Origin: Sphingobium cupriresistens
GTDB taxonomy: Bacteria > Pseudomonadota > Alphaproteobacteria > Sphingomonadales > Sphingomonadaceae
Length of the DNA: 64,000 nt
Direction: 5' to 3'
Assembly: GCF_004152865.1 (NCBI RefSeq)
Contig: NZ_SEOO01000002.1
Location: 62,001-126,000 of the forward strand
Positions 55,828-64,000 of the stretch are shown here, one piece after another (the first letter of the stretch is position 1; each line of letters begins with the position of its first letter). A program made the translations under genes and the position numbers. The notes under the pieces were generated by a model. The model did no database searches. It saw only the letters and a program-made list of their open reading frames with translations, and had not been told where the DNA came from.

Positions 55828-56862
55828 ATGACGGCCTCCTTACCATCGACCCGCGACATCATGGCCAATGCCGAATGGCTCGCACACCGCTATGATCCCG
55901 GTCATGACGCGGTGCATTTGCGACATGTGCGGCGCGCCAGGCACGCAGAAACCCCGTTCCTGACCGACCAGCATCTGGGCGAGGACGATGCGCCATTGGT
56001 GCTGCGCCGCGTCGACGCCATGCTGGATGCGCCGGCCCCCGCGCCGATCCATTTCCTCTTCCATTCGGCCTATTGCTGCTCGACCCTGCTCGCCGCCGCC
56101 TTCGACTATCCCGGCGTCGCAATGGGCCTGAAGGAGCCGGTGCTGCTCAACGACCTGATCGGCTGGCGACATCGCGGCGCAAAAGGGCCGGACGTCGCGC
56201 GGGTGCTTGATGAGGGGCTGCGCCTGCTCGCGCGGCCCTTCGCGCCCGGCGAGGCGGTGGTGGTCAAGCCCTCCAACATCGTCAACCCGCTGATCCCCGC
56301 CCTATTGGGATTGCGGCCGCAGGCACGTGCGCTGCTGCTGCACGCCCCGCTCGACGCCTATCTCGCCTCGATCGCGCGCAAGGGCATGTGGGGCCGCCTG
56401 TGGGTGCGCGACCTTTTCGGCAAGTTGCTGCGCGAAGGGATGCTGGCGCCGCTGGGCATCGCGCCCGACGATTATCTGGGCCTCACCGACATCCAGGTCG
56501 CGGCCGCCGGCTGGCTGGCGCAGCAACGGCAGTTTCAGGATATCGCCATGAAGCTGGGCGATCGGGTGGCGACGCTCGACAGTGAAACGCTGGTGGCGCG
56601 TCCGGGGGACAGTCTTGCGGCGCTCGCCCGGCTGTTCGGCCTGGCGCTGGACGAGCGCGCGATCGCGACCATTGTCAACGGGCCGATCTTCGCGCGCAAT
56701 GCCAAGGATGGCGCCGATTTCGCGCCGGGCCACCGCGCGCAGGAGGCACAGCGCGGCCTGGAGCTTCATGGCGAAGAGGTGGAGAAGGTCGCGCATTGGG
56801 CGCGGGTGCTGGCGGACAATGGCGGCATCGCGATGGCCTTGCCCAATCCGCTGCTGGCTTGA
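55828..56862 (+). CDS. Sulfotransferase-like P-loop protein
   Basis: 344 aa from the ATG at 55828, with GGGAGG upstream. The 5' phosphosulfate-loop position reads FLFHSAYCCSTLLAAAF, with the Cys-Cys-Ser variant instead of the usual G-x-x-R-S-G-T. A 3'-phosphate-type helix is at ALLLHAPLDAYLASIARKG. Sulfotransferases transfer sulfate from PAPS to hydroxyl or amino groups, but the divergent loop makes another role possible. It is placed between the AspH-domain protein (divergent) and a TonB receptor (convergent). Confidence 0.65.
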   Translation: MTASLPSTRDIMANAEWLAHRYDPGHDAVHLRHVRRARHAETPFLTDQHLGEDDAPLVLRRVDAMLDAPAPAPIHFLFHSAYCCSTLLAAAFDYPGVAMGLKEPVLLNDLIGWRHRGAKGPDVARVLDEGLRLLARPFAPGEAVVVKPSNIVNPLIPALLGLRPQARALLLHAPLDAYLASIARKGMWGRLWVRDLFGKLLREGMLAPLGIAPDDYLGLTDIQVAAAGWLAQQRQFQDIAMKLGDRVATLDSETLVARPGDSLAALARLFGLALDERAIATIVNGPIFARNAKDGADFAPGHRAQEAQRGLELHGEEVEKVAHWARVLADNGGIAMALPNPLLA

Positions 56863-56906
56863 TCGCGGCAGGGTCGGCCACCGTCCGACTGACCGCAAAC
56901 GCATAA

Positions 56907-56941
56907 GAAAAGGGCCGGTGTTTCCACCGGCCCTTTCTTTT
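56907..56941. terminator. Bidirectional rho-independent terminator
   Basis: AAAGGGCCGGTG (56909-56920), loop TTTC, CACCGGCCCTTT (56925-56936), with A and T tracts on both sides. It ends both the sulfotransferase-like gene and the TonB receptor gene. Confidence 0.88.
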
Positions 56942-56960
56942 TCCTGGCTTTATCGAAGGA

Positions 56961-59900
56961 TCAGAAGCGCAGCTTGGCCGCGATGGCATAGCGGCGGCCC
57001 AGCGCGTCGTAGGTCGACGGATAGACGTTGCCGCTGTTATATGCCGTGGAACCGATGCCGGCACCCACGATCTTGGGCTTGTTGTCCAGCAGGTTCTGGA
57101 CGGTCATGGTGATCGTCACTTCGTCGCTGACATGGAAACGGCCAGTCAGGTCGAAATAATGCTCCGCCTTGATTTCGCGGAACGCAGGATCGATCATGCA
57201 ACCACCTTCGTCGGCACCCGTCGGATTGGGGCAACCAGCCGGATCGGTCAAGGCAGCGGCGAGGTCATCAGCAAGCTGCTGAGGCTCGAAGTTCACCTTG
57301 TCGATATAGCGCCACAGCAGCGAGAGGTCGAACGACTTGAAGGCCAGCGTGGTGCGCTGCGAGAACTGCCATTCAGGCTGGATCGACGCGCAGTTGACCG
57401 AATAATAGCCAACACACTCGCGGTTGATCGACGTCGATGTCGCCTGGAACTTCGAGCTGTTGGTCCAGTTGCCGGTCAGGCTGAGCGACAGGTTGGCGAA
57501 GCCGACATCTTTGCTGTAGTTCAGCGAGAAATCGATACCATCGGTGGACAGCTTGCCCAGGTTCGACTTGGCCAGCAGCAGACCCGGCGTCGTAGCCGCT
57601 TCACCGAACAACTCGCCGGTCAGCGGGTTGCGACGGATCGAGGTACAGGCCGCGCTGGTTGCACTGGAAGCCGAGATGTTATCGAAGCATGCCGAAATCG
57701 CGTCGCCCGGAGTGGGCTCGGTGATCGCGCCGGTGATCTTGATGTTGTAGTAGTCAACCGTCGCCGAAAAACCGGGCACGAAGTCAGGCTGCCATACTGC
57801 ACCCAGGGTCCAGCTGTTGGACTTTTCCGGGCCGAGGGCGAGATTGCCGCCGCCGGTGTAGTTAACCTGGCCAGCCGGATCGTTGGTGATCGCACCGATC
57901 GTGTTGGCAGGGGCGCCTTGGGCAAGGCAGATTGCCGCCAGATTGGCATTTCCGAGCGGAGCCGAACCCGAGCAAGGATCGGTGCCCAAGTTGGTCAGAA
58001 GCGTGTTCTGCGGCGAGAAGAGCTCATCGATGTTAGGCGCACGAACCGCACGGGCATAGTTGCCGCGGATCTTGAAGCCATCGACAGGGGTCCAGCTACC
58101 GCCTGCTTTCCAGGTCGTCGTCTTGTAGCTCGGATTTGTCGCAGCATCGACGCTGTACTTTGAGTAACGAATACCAGCTTCCAGCGTCAGATCCTGGAAG
58201 AAGGGCTTGTCCTGAACCAGCGGCAGAACGAGTTCACCGAAGGCTTCGTACACGTCATAGCCGCCGTCGATGTTCGGTGCCGCACCGCCTGCGCCGCCCA
58301 GATCTCCGGACTGCGACAGAAGATCGGATTCCTGGCTCGCCTGATACTTACGATATTCGCCACCGACCGCGAAAGCGATCGAATCGCTGGCAAAAGGCGA
58401 AGCCACGCCAAAGTCGCCGTTGATCGTGCCATGCACCTGCGCGAGCGAGGTCTTGGTCGTCACTTGGCTGTTGGCGTTCAGGAAGCCATTCATCGCCGAG
58501 TTGATCGAACCGTCGGGGCCAAAGGCGTTGAGCGGCACGCACCCGTTGGTGTCGGTCAGGCAGGTTTCGGTGTTGGTCGCCAGCAGCGCCTGACGGACGC
58601 GGCTGTTGAGCCAATAGCCCTTCTGGGTCTGGATCTGCTCGCTTTCGCCATAGGCGCCCGAAACATCCCAGTCGATCGTGTCGGTGATGCCGCCACGCGC
58701 GCCGATCTTGTAATCGAAGAAGGTGGTGGTGAAGTCCGAGATACGCGGACCCAATTCAGTGGCGCGGCGCGAGAAGGCCGTGGTCACTTCGCGATAATTC
58801 GGGTCGTTGGGGTCGGTCGCCGTGGCGGCCGCGGTGCATTCTGCCTGCGTGAACAGCGGCGTGTATACGCCGGCGGCGATGTCGGCCGGCGACGCGATAT
58901 TACGGCCGCAGAAGGCATTGCGCTGCGCAGCAGTCAGATAGGGGTTGCTCAGCGGAACCTGAACGCCGATGCCGAACGCGCCCGACGGGGCGATGATCGT
59001 GCTGACGGTGTTCTTCGAGAAGATGCCACGGCTATAGACTTCGACAGCGTCGCTGACTTCGTAACGGCCCGCGCCATACATGTTGAAACGCTCGAACGGC
59101 GTCTGGAACACGTTGAAGGGGTTGAAGTTATAAGCGTCGAACGCGGTGGTAGGACGGAAAGCCGTACCATCGGCGGTCACCTGACGGTTGCCGTTGCCGC
59201 CGGCAGTGCCCGACGGGTTGGTGTTGGAGAAGCGCGAAGGGGTGGACGTGCCCGAACCGCCGCCGACGACGCCGGTGTAGGAATCGATATTCAGAGCAGA
59301 AAAGGAACGGTCGCCCTGATAGACCGGGTCCGACTGCTGATAGCCAACGCTGAACACGACATTGCCGCGACCATCGTCGAAGTTGGCGCCCAGCGTAAGA
59401 TCGGCGCGGACATAATTGCCGTCGCCCTGCTCGGTCAGCTGGTTGGAGACGTTTGCTTCCAGGCCCGCGAAATCATTCTTCGTCACGAAGTTGACGACGC
59501 CCGAAATGGCGTCCGCGCCATAGGTGGTCGATGCGCCACCGGTCAAGACGTCGACGCGCTCGACCAGCGCCAGAGGCACGTTGTTAAGGTCGAAGATGCC
59601 GGCCAGCCCGGCAGGCGCCAGACGATCGCCATTCAGCAGGACGATGTTGCGATTCTCGCCCAGGCCACGGAGGTTGACGTAGGATGCGCCGCCGTTGCCG
59701 TTGTTGACGGCCGTGCCGATGCTGGGAACGATGCCCGGAATTTCACGCAGGATTTCTTCGGCGGTGTTGTTCTGCTTCAGTTCGATCTGGTCAGCCGTGG
59801 TGGCGGTGACCGGGGTCGAACGCGCCAGGTTCGGATTCTTGATCAGCGATCCGGTGACGATGATGGTGTCGCCCGCTTCGGCTTCCGCCGCCTGCGGTGC

Positions 59901-59996
59901 GTCCTGTGCGAACGCAGCCGTCGCGATCAGCGACGCGCCCAGAATCGCCGGTGCGGCGCTGGCACGCAATAGTGCCCTCTTCGAAAATGTTTTCAC
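56961..59996 (-). CDS. TonB-dependent receptor
   Basis: 1011 aa from a GTG at 59996, giving signal peptide MKTFSKRALLRASAAPAILGASLIATAAFAQ. The plug has the TonB-box-like DTIIVTGSLIKN, LREIPGIVPSIGT, NLRGLGENRNIVLLNGDR and VERVDVLTGGASTTYGADAISGVVNFVTK. The remaining 800 residues are the barrel, ending AIAAKLRF. It imports a ligand across the outer membrane with TonB energy; size and plug type match the group that takes up saccharides or modified peptides in sphingomonads and Caulobacter, not siderophore receptors. ATG further upstream would add a non-signal sequence. Confidence 0.93.
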   Translation of the reverse strand: MKTFSKRALLRASAAPAILGASLIATAAFAQDAPQAAEAEAGDTIIVTGSLIKNPNLARSTPVTATTADQIELKQNNTAEEILREIPGIVPSIGTAVNNGNGGASYVNLRGLGENRNIVLLNGDRLAPAGLAGIFDLNNVPLALVERVDVLTGGASTTYGADAISGVVNFVTKNDFAGLEANVSNQLTEQGDGNYVRADLTLGANFDDGRGNVVFSVGYQQSDPVYQGDRSFSALNIDSYTGVVGGGSGTSTPSRFSNTNPSGTAGGNGNRQVTADGTAFRPTTAFDAYNFNPFNVFQTPFERFNMYGAGRYEVSDAVEVYSRGIFSKNTVSTIIAPSGAFGIGVQVPLSNPYLTAAQRNAFCGRNIASPADIAAGVYTPLFTQAECTAAATATDPNDPNYREVTTAFSRRATELGPRISDFTTTFFDYKIGARGGITDTIDWDVSGAYGESEQIQTQKGYWLNSRVRQALLATNTETCLTDTNGCVPLNAFGPDGSINSAMNGFLNANSQVTTKTSLAQVHGTINGDFGVASPFASDSIAFAVGGEYRKYQASQESDLLSQSGDLGGAGGAAPNIDGGYDVYEAFGELVLPLVQDKPFFQDLTLEAGIRYSKYSVDAATNPSYKTTTWKAGGSWTPVDGFKIRGNYARAVRAPNIDELFSPQNTLLTNLGTDPCSGSAPLGNANLAAICLAQGAPANTIGAITNDPAGQVNYTGGGNLALGPEKSNSWTLGAVWQPDFVPGFSATVDYYNIKITGAITEPTPGDAISACFDNISASSATSAACTSIRRNPLTGELFGEAATTPGLLLAKSNLGKLSTDGIDFSLNYSKDVGFANLSLSLTGNWTNSSKFQATSTSINRECVGYYSVNCASIQPEWQFSQRTTLAFKSFDLSLLWRYIDKVNFEPQQLADDLAAALTDPAGCPNPTGADEGGCMIDPAFREIKAEHYFDLTGRFHVSDEVTITMTVQNLLDNKPKIVGAGIGSTAYNSGNVYPSTYDALGRRYAIAAKLRF

Positions 59997-60393
59997 GGTT
60001 CCAGTCCCTTGCTCTGGAGTTTGGCAGATAGCCTGCCACAGATGTGGCCCGTACAGAGGGATATGGTGCCCGACAGCGATCCCCCCATATGGATGACCCC
60101 GAAACTGCGCGGGGTTCAGGGCGCTGTAAAGCGGTGGAAAAGGGCGACGGCCGCTTTTGGATGTGGCTGTATCATAAATGCAACAAGCGGCAACGCCGGC
60201 TGTTTTACGCCTGTATTGCAAGATAATTACACGAAGTTACAATAGGATGTAGCAATCATGCATCAGGCTGCGGAGCAACCCACCGAATGTGGCGCTACCA
60301 TCCGCCTGGATCGGCCGGGGCTGTCATATTGACGTCATCGTTTACGGGTGCATGTTAAAGCGCATCAGGTGGTTCGGCGAAGGAAAAGCGGAT
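59997..60393. other. Divergent intergenic region, 397 bases
   Basis: No convincing reading frame. It must hold the promoters of the TonB receptor (leftward) and of the gene at 60394 (rightward). For the latter, TTGACG (60329-60334) and TGTTAA (60353-60358), 18 bases apart, are a plausible sigma70 pair. The left part gives the receptor a leader of up to a few hundred bases. No known riboswitch or repeat was recognised. Confidence 0.5.
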
Positions 60394-60951
60394 ATGAACG
60401 GCAAGCGCGGCAGGATATTGGCGCTATCTCTATCTCTGTGCCTTGTGGTCGGCATCGGACAGGCGCAGGCCGCGCCCAAGCAACAGCCCCGGCCGGAAAT
60501 CTTCACAAACCTGCTCCAGTGTCGCACCATAACGGACAATAGCGCGCGCCTCGCCTGTTTCGACCAGCAGGTCGGCGCGATGGACGTCGCCGCCCAGCGC
60601 GACGAAGTGGTGGTGCTCGACAAGAGCGAACTCAACAGGACGCGCAAGACGCTGTTCGGCTTTTCCTTCCCCAAACTGCCCTTCCTGGACGGGGGCGACG
60701 ATGATGATGGCGACAAGCCGCAGGCGGAAGGGGTCACCCATATCGACGCCGTGATCGCGTCGGTCCGCAGCCTGGGCTATGGCAAGTGGCAGATCGGTCT
60801 GGAGGACGGCGCTCAGTGGATGACGACCGAGGCGATGACCGCGCGCGACCCCAAGCCGGGCCAGAAGATCGAGTTGAAGCGCGCCGCCATGGGCAGCTTC
60901 ATGGGCAAGGTCGAGGGCGGCCGGGCCGTGCGCATGAAGCGGGTGAGCTGA
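60394..60951 (+). CDS. Secreted protein of unknown function
   Basis: 185 aa from the ATG at 60394 (AAGGAAA upstream). The signal peptide MNGKRGRILALSLSLCLVVGIGQAQAA leads to a domain with LLQCRTITDNSARLACFDQQVGAMDVAAQ, a pattern found in many proteins where a Cys pair flanks D-x-x-x-R-L-x-C-[FY]-D. An acidic linker (DGGDDDDGDKPQAEG) and a C-terminal segment VTHIDAVIASVRSLGYGKWQIGLEDGAQWMTTE follow. I recognise the CRxIxDxxxRLxCFD motif but not the function. It lies next to an M23 endopeptidase, tail to tail. Confidence 0.75.
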   Translation: MNGKRGRILALSLSLCLVVGIGQAQAAPKQQPRPEIFTNLLQCRTITDNSARLACFDQQVGAMDVAAQRDEVVVLDKSELNRTRKTLFGFSFPKLPFLDGGDDDDGDKPQAEGVTHIDAVIASVRSLGYGKWQIGLEDGAQWMTTEAMTARDPKPGQKIELKRAAMGSFMGKVEGGRAVRMKRVS

Positions 60952-60954
60952 CCC

Positions 60955-61806
60955 TTACAGGCCGTTCGGCATCGGCCCGGCGACCAGCATCGGGTCGATC
61001 CGCGCTTCGCTCCATTTCATCCCCCAATGGAGATGCGGCCCGGTCGCGCGCCCCGTCGCGCCGACTGCGCCGATGCGTTGCCCTTGCGCCACAGACTCGC
61101 CGACCTTCACGTCGATCCGCGACAGGTGCAGGAAGGCGCTGTTGAGGCCGTGGCCATGGTCGATCATCAGCAAATGCCCCTCCAGCGAGAAAGGCTTGTC
61201 CGCCGCCGCCAGGATCACCACACCGTCGGCCGGCGCGACCACTGGCGCGCCCGTCGCGCCCGCCACATCGACGCCGCCATGATAGGCGCCAGGCGTCCCC
61301 TGATAGACGCGCTGCGATCCGAACAGCCCCGATATCCGCCCGATGCGCGGCCAGATGAAGCGCTGTCGCCACCCTTGCGCGTCCGTCACCGTCTCCCGCG
61401 CGGCGGCGATCGCCTCCAGTTCCGGCTTGCGCATCGCCAGAAAGGCCTCGGTGCTCTTGGTCGGCCGCATCGGCGCGTCGATCCGCTCGATCCGCCAGGC
61501 GCGGGGGGCAACGGTCAACGCGCGCTCGACCGTTCGTCCGTCAGGCAGCCGGGCGACCAGGCGCGCGGTCGGCGCGGCATCGCGGTCGAACGCGATCAGG
61601 AAACGCCCGTCGGCGTCCACCGGCACCAATTGCGCGTCCAGCTTGAGTGCGACCGTCCCGGCCGGCGCGGTGCCGACCAGCAGGCCGCCCTGCGTCGCCG
61701 CGCCGGTCAGCTGAAAATCGGTCCGTGTCGCCACGGGACGAGCGCCGGGCTGCGCGACGGCCGCGCCGGCGCACGCCAGCAGCAGCGCCAGGCCGATCCG
61801 CCTCAT
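60955..61806 (-). CDS. M23 family metallopeptidase (LytM-type)
   Basis: 283 aa from the ATG at 61806, with signal peptide MRRIGLALLLACAGAAVAQ. The N-terminal part is a beta domain; the C-terminal LytM domain carries the zinc ligands in YHGGVDVAGATG (first His and Asp) and ATGPHLHWGM (the HxH motif). It probably cuts peptide crosslinks in the wall or activates other wall hydrolases. It is convergent with the gene at 60394, with only three bases between stop codons, and shares a 4-base overlap with the DUF2093 gene upstream. Confidence 0.93.
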   Translation of the reverse strand: MRRIGLALLLACAGAAVAQPGARPVATRTDFQLTGAATQGGLLVGTAPAGTVALKLDAQLVPVDADGRFLIAFDRDAAPTARLVARLPDGRTVERALTVAPRAWRIERIDAPMRPTKSTEAFLAMRKPELEAIAAARETVTDAQGWRQRFIWPRIGRISGLFGSQRVYQGTPGAYHGGVDVAGATGAPVVAPADGVVILAAADKPFSLEGHLLMIDHGHGLNSAFLHLSRIDVKVGESVAQGQRIGAVGATGRATGPHLHWGMKWSEARIDPMLVAGPMPNGL

Positions 61807-62015
61807 CGCGGCCCGCGCGCCCGCAATTCCGCCTGCACCGACGCATCGGCGCTGGCATAGGGTTCCTGCCGCGCGATGCTCCAATAGCGCAAATCCTCCA
61901 GCGCGATTCTTTGCCCGGTCACGGCGCACAGGACATGGTCGCCCGCCTGCAACACGCGGAAACTATAGGGCATATAATGGAGCCGGGCGATCCGGTCGCT
62001 GTTCGACATCAACAT
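61803..62015 (-). CDS. DUF2093 domain protein
   Basis: 70 aa. RIARLHYMPYSFRVLQAGDHVLCAVTGQRIALEDLRYWSIARQEPY is the DUF2093 signature, a small alphaproteobacterial family of unknown function usually next to xseA, as here. A second in-frame ATG lies two codons in. Coupled by overlap to the M23 peptidase and 23 bases downstream of xseA. Confidence 0.88.
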   Translation of the reverse strand: MLMSNSDRIARLHYMPYSFRVLQAGDHVLCAVTGQRIALEDLRYWSIARQEPYASADASVQAELRARGPR

Positions 62016-62038
62016 GGGTCAGGCCTTTCTTCGCCGCA

Positions 62039-63532
62039 TCAGGAAAATAGATCCTGCTGCGGCGTTTCGTCCGCCTCGCGCGTCTTGCGCACGGGCCGCG
62101 ATGAAGGGGATATAGCGACCGGCGGGCGCTTCTCAAGCGGCGGCGCATCGCCAATGGCGGCGTCCACGGCGCCATCCTTGAAATGCAGCGTCACCTGGCC
62201 CGCCGCCTGCGCCGCCGCCACCGACTGGACCAGCCGCCCCTGCGCCATCACACGCGCATAGCCTTTTTGCAGCGGCCGATCGGGATCGAGCGAGGCGAAA
62301 TGGCGCGATACCCGGTCCAAGACGATGGCCCGATCGGACAAAGCGCGTTGCAGATAGTCGGGACGCAGCTTCAGCCGGTCGAGCCGTTCGCCCGCGCGCT
62401 GCACATGCTGGCGCAACAGGGCCGGTCGCAGCGCGCCGCCCGCTTCATTGAGATGCGCGCGCGCCACCACGAGCCGGTGGCTCAGGCCGCGATTGAGCCG
62501 CGCACTGGCGTCATCCAGCCGCTGCCGCTGGGGGCTGAGCAGCATGTCGGGCGTGGGCATCAGCCGCGCCTGCATCTCCAGTCGTTCCCGCGCCTGCGCC
62601 GCGCCGCGGCGCACCGCGCGGCCCGCCCGCAGGCCCATCTCGGTCAATCCCGCCAGCAATTCCGCACGCACCGGCACCGCCATTTCGGCGGCGGCCGTGG
62701 GCGTAGGCGCGCGCCGGTCGGCGGCATAGTCGCACAGGGTCGTATCCGTCTCATGACCCACCGCCGATATGATCGGAATCGTGCAATCGGCGACCGCGCG
62801 GACGACAATCTCCTCGTTGAAGCTCCACAGATCCTCGATCGACCCGCCGCCGCGCGCCACGATCACCAGGTCCGGGCGGGGTAGGGGGCCGCCGCCGTCC
62901 ATCGCGCTGAATCCCCGCACCGCCCGCGCCACCTGCTCGGCCGCGCCCTGGCCCTGCACCAGCACTGGCCAGACCAGCACATTGGTCGGGCAACGATCGG
63001 CCAGCCGATGCAATATGTCGCGGATCACCGCGCCGGTCGGCGACGTCACGACGCCGATCGTGCGCGGCAGGAAAGGCAGCGCCTTCTTGCGTTCGACCGC
63101 GAACAACCCTTCGCCCGCGAGTCTGGCTTTGAGTTTCTCCAGCAACGCCATCAGCGCGCCTTCGCCCGCCAGTTCCATCCGCTCGATCACGATCTGATAT
63201 TTGGATCGCCCCGGATAGGTGGTCAGCTTGCCGGTCGCGATCACCTCGACCCCGTCCTGCGGCGAAAAGGCCAGCCGCTGCGCCCCCCCCTTCCACATCA
63301 CGCCGTCCAGCACCGCATTTTCGTCCTTCAGCGCCAGATAGAGATGCCCGGACGCCGCCCGCTTGAAGCCCGAAATCTCGCCGCGCAGCCGCACATGGCC
63401 GAACCGGTCCTCGACCGTGCGCTTGAGCAGGCCCGACAATTCGCTGACGCTGAGCGCCGCCGCGTTGTCCCCTGCGCGTTCCTCCGCTAACAGGCGGGCC
63501 GAACTGTCATAGACATCAAATTCCGGGGACAT
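62039..63532 (-). CDS. xseA: Exodeoxyribonuclease VII large subunit
   Basis: 497 aa from the ATG at 63532 ([15 protein letters not shown]); ATGs at 63541 and 63547 would extend it by 3 or 5 residues. An OB-fold ([43 protein letters not shown]) leads to the catalytic domain with [15 protein letters not shown] and [19 protein letters not shown]. It degrades single-stranded DNA in both directions with XseB, which is not in this window. The purD start is only 8 bases from this start on the other strand. Confidence 0.95.
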   Translation of the reverse strand: MSPEFDVYDSSARLLAEERAGDNAAALSVSELSGLLKRTVEDRFGHVRLRGEISGFKRAASGHLYLALKDENAVLDGVMWKGGAQRLAFSPQDGVEVIATGKLTTYPGRSKYQIVIERMELAGEGALMALLEKLKARLAGEGLFAVERKKALPFLPRTIGVVTSPTGAVIRDILHRLADRCPTNVLVWPVLVQGQGAAEQVARAVRGFSAMDGGGPLPRPDLVIVARGGGSIEDLWSFNEEIVVRAVADCTIPIISAVGHETDTTLCDYAADRRAPTPTAAAEMAVPVRAELLAGLTEMGLRAGRAVRRGAAQARERLEMQARLMPTPDMLLSPQRQRLDDASARLNRGLSHRLVVARAHLNEAGGALRPALLRQHVQRAGERLDRLKLRPDYLQRALSDRAIVLDRVSRHFASLDPDRPLQKGYARVMAQGRLVQSVAAAQAAGQVTLHFKDGAVDAAIGDAPPLEKRPPVAISPSSRPVRKTREADETPQQDLFS

Positions 63533-63539
63533 GGGCGAC

Positions 63540-64000
63540 ATGAACATCCTTTTGCTTGGCGGCGGCGGCCGCGAACATGCGCTGGCGTGGAAGCTGGCGC
63601 AATCGCCCCGGCTCGATACGCTCTACGCCGCGCCGGGCAATCCGGGCATAGCCGAGCACGCCACTTTGGTCGACCTCGACGCGACGGATCATCGCGCGAC
63701 GATGGATTTTTGCATCCGCCATTCGATCGGCCTGGTGGTGATCGGGCCGGAAGCGCCGCTGGTTGATGGCCTCGCCGACAATCTGCGCACCATGGGCGTG
63801 CCGGTGTTCGGCCCCAACAAGAAAGCGGCGCAATTGGAAGGATCGAAGGGCTTCACCAAGGATCTGTGCCAGCGCGCCAACATCCCCACCGCCGCCTATG
63901 TCCGCGTCTCCAGCAAGGATGGCGCGGTCGCCGCGCTCGACGATTTCACCCTGCCAGTCGTCATCAAGGCCGACGGGCTGGCCGCGGGCAAGGGCGTCAT
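63540..64000 (+). CDS. purD: Phosphoribosylamine--glycine ligase, N-terminal part (runs off the window)
   Basis: 153 codons are visible, open to the right edge: [36 protein letters not shown] and [13 protein letters not shown] form the GARS N-terminal domain, and [14 protein letters not shown] begins the ATP-grasp domain. It makes glycinamide ribonucleotide in purine synthesis. The ATG at 63540 overlaps the complementary start region of xseA, so its promoter must lie within xseA coding sequence. Confidence 0.93.
   Translation, partial: MNILLLGGGGREHALAWKLAQSPRLDTLYAAPGNPGIAEHATLVDLDATDHRATMDFCIRHSIGLVVIGPEAPLVDGLADNLRTMGVPVFGPNKKAAQLEGSKGFTKDLCQRANIPTAAYVRVSSKDGAVAALDDFTLPVVIKADGLAAGKGV

Noticed and set aside
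58431-59972. Plus-strand open frame of over 500 codons opposite the TonB receptor
   Set aside because: Antisense to the receptor plug and barrel; its Arg/Val/Gly-rich sequence has no domain.

Overview
The window is a single, nearly gene-saturated stretch of an alphaproteobacterial chromosome. High GC, many close protein families (HemJ, MipZ, DUF1134, DUF1491, DUF2093, MmcB, ubiquinol-cytochrome c chaperone) and sphingomonad-type intergenic repeats point to the Sphingomonadaceae (Sphingobium/Sphingomonas-like). This assignment rests on gene content and recognition, not on a database search. No phage, insertion sequence, CRISPR array or integrase is visible.

The most important landmark is the probable chromosomal replication origin at about 7547-7832. 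It lies between the PPDK regulatory protein gene and hemE, the same neighbourhood as the Caulobacter origin. It carries two exact DnaA boxes, further near-matches and four GANTC sites. Every gene I accept between 427 and 7546 runs leftward and most genes to the right run rightward, so transcription points away from this site on both sides.

Left arm (1-7546): end of an ankyrin protein, mmcB, a SleB-type wall hydrolase, DUF1491, a PaaI-like thioesterase, ptsN, hpf, dnaQ, coaE, aroE, maf and the PPDK regulator. Right of the origin (7833-23455): hemE-hemJ (heme), panC, mipZ with a membrane J-domain protein and a phosphohexomutase, a FadL-type porin, ispG, an EamA transporter with a GNAT enzyme, ftsK, lolA, xthA, ribA and an L,D-transpeptidase. 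This stretch also holds three strong candidates for small RNAs: a related pair at about 13041-13171 and 19806-19939, and a C-rich hairpin RNA at about 20913-21028.

23589-36023: mutS-glnD (leftward), the malic enzyme maeB, a flavin reductase, a three-gene cell-surface-type module (NodB-like deacetylase, ATP-grasp ligase, low-molecular-weight phosphatase), tRNA-Ser(GCT) and a DUF1134/EipA-like envelope protein. 36095-45419: dinB, a lipoprotein, DUF177 and the cytochrome bc1 chaperone, bamE, and a complete MarR-controlled FUSC/DUF1656/HlyD/outer-membrane efflux operon. 45443-56862: M16 and M28 peptidases, an outer-membrane barrel protein, clpB, a small secreted protein, a TPR/Asp-hydroxylase and a sulfotransferase-like protein. 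56961-64000: a large TonB-dependent receptor, a secreted protein of unknown function, an M23 endopeptidase, DUF2093, xseA and the start of purD.

Convergent gene ends are often marked by inverted repeats or terminators (299-377, 23478-23558, 36025-36084, 39673-39791, 50148-50166, 54045-54078, 56907-56941). Most remaining gaps are short promoter or terminator regions.
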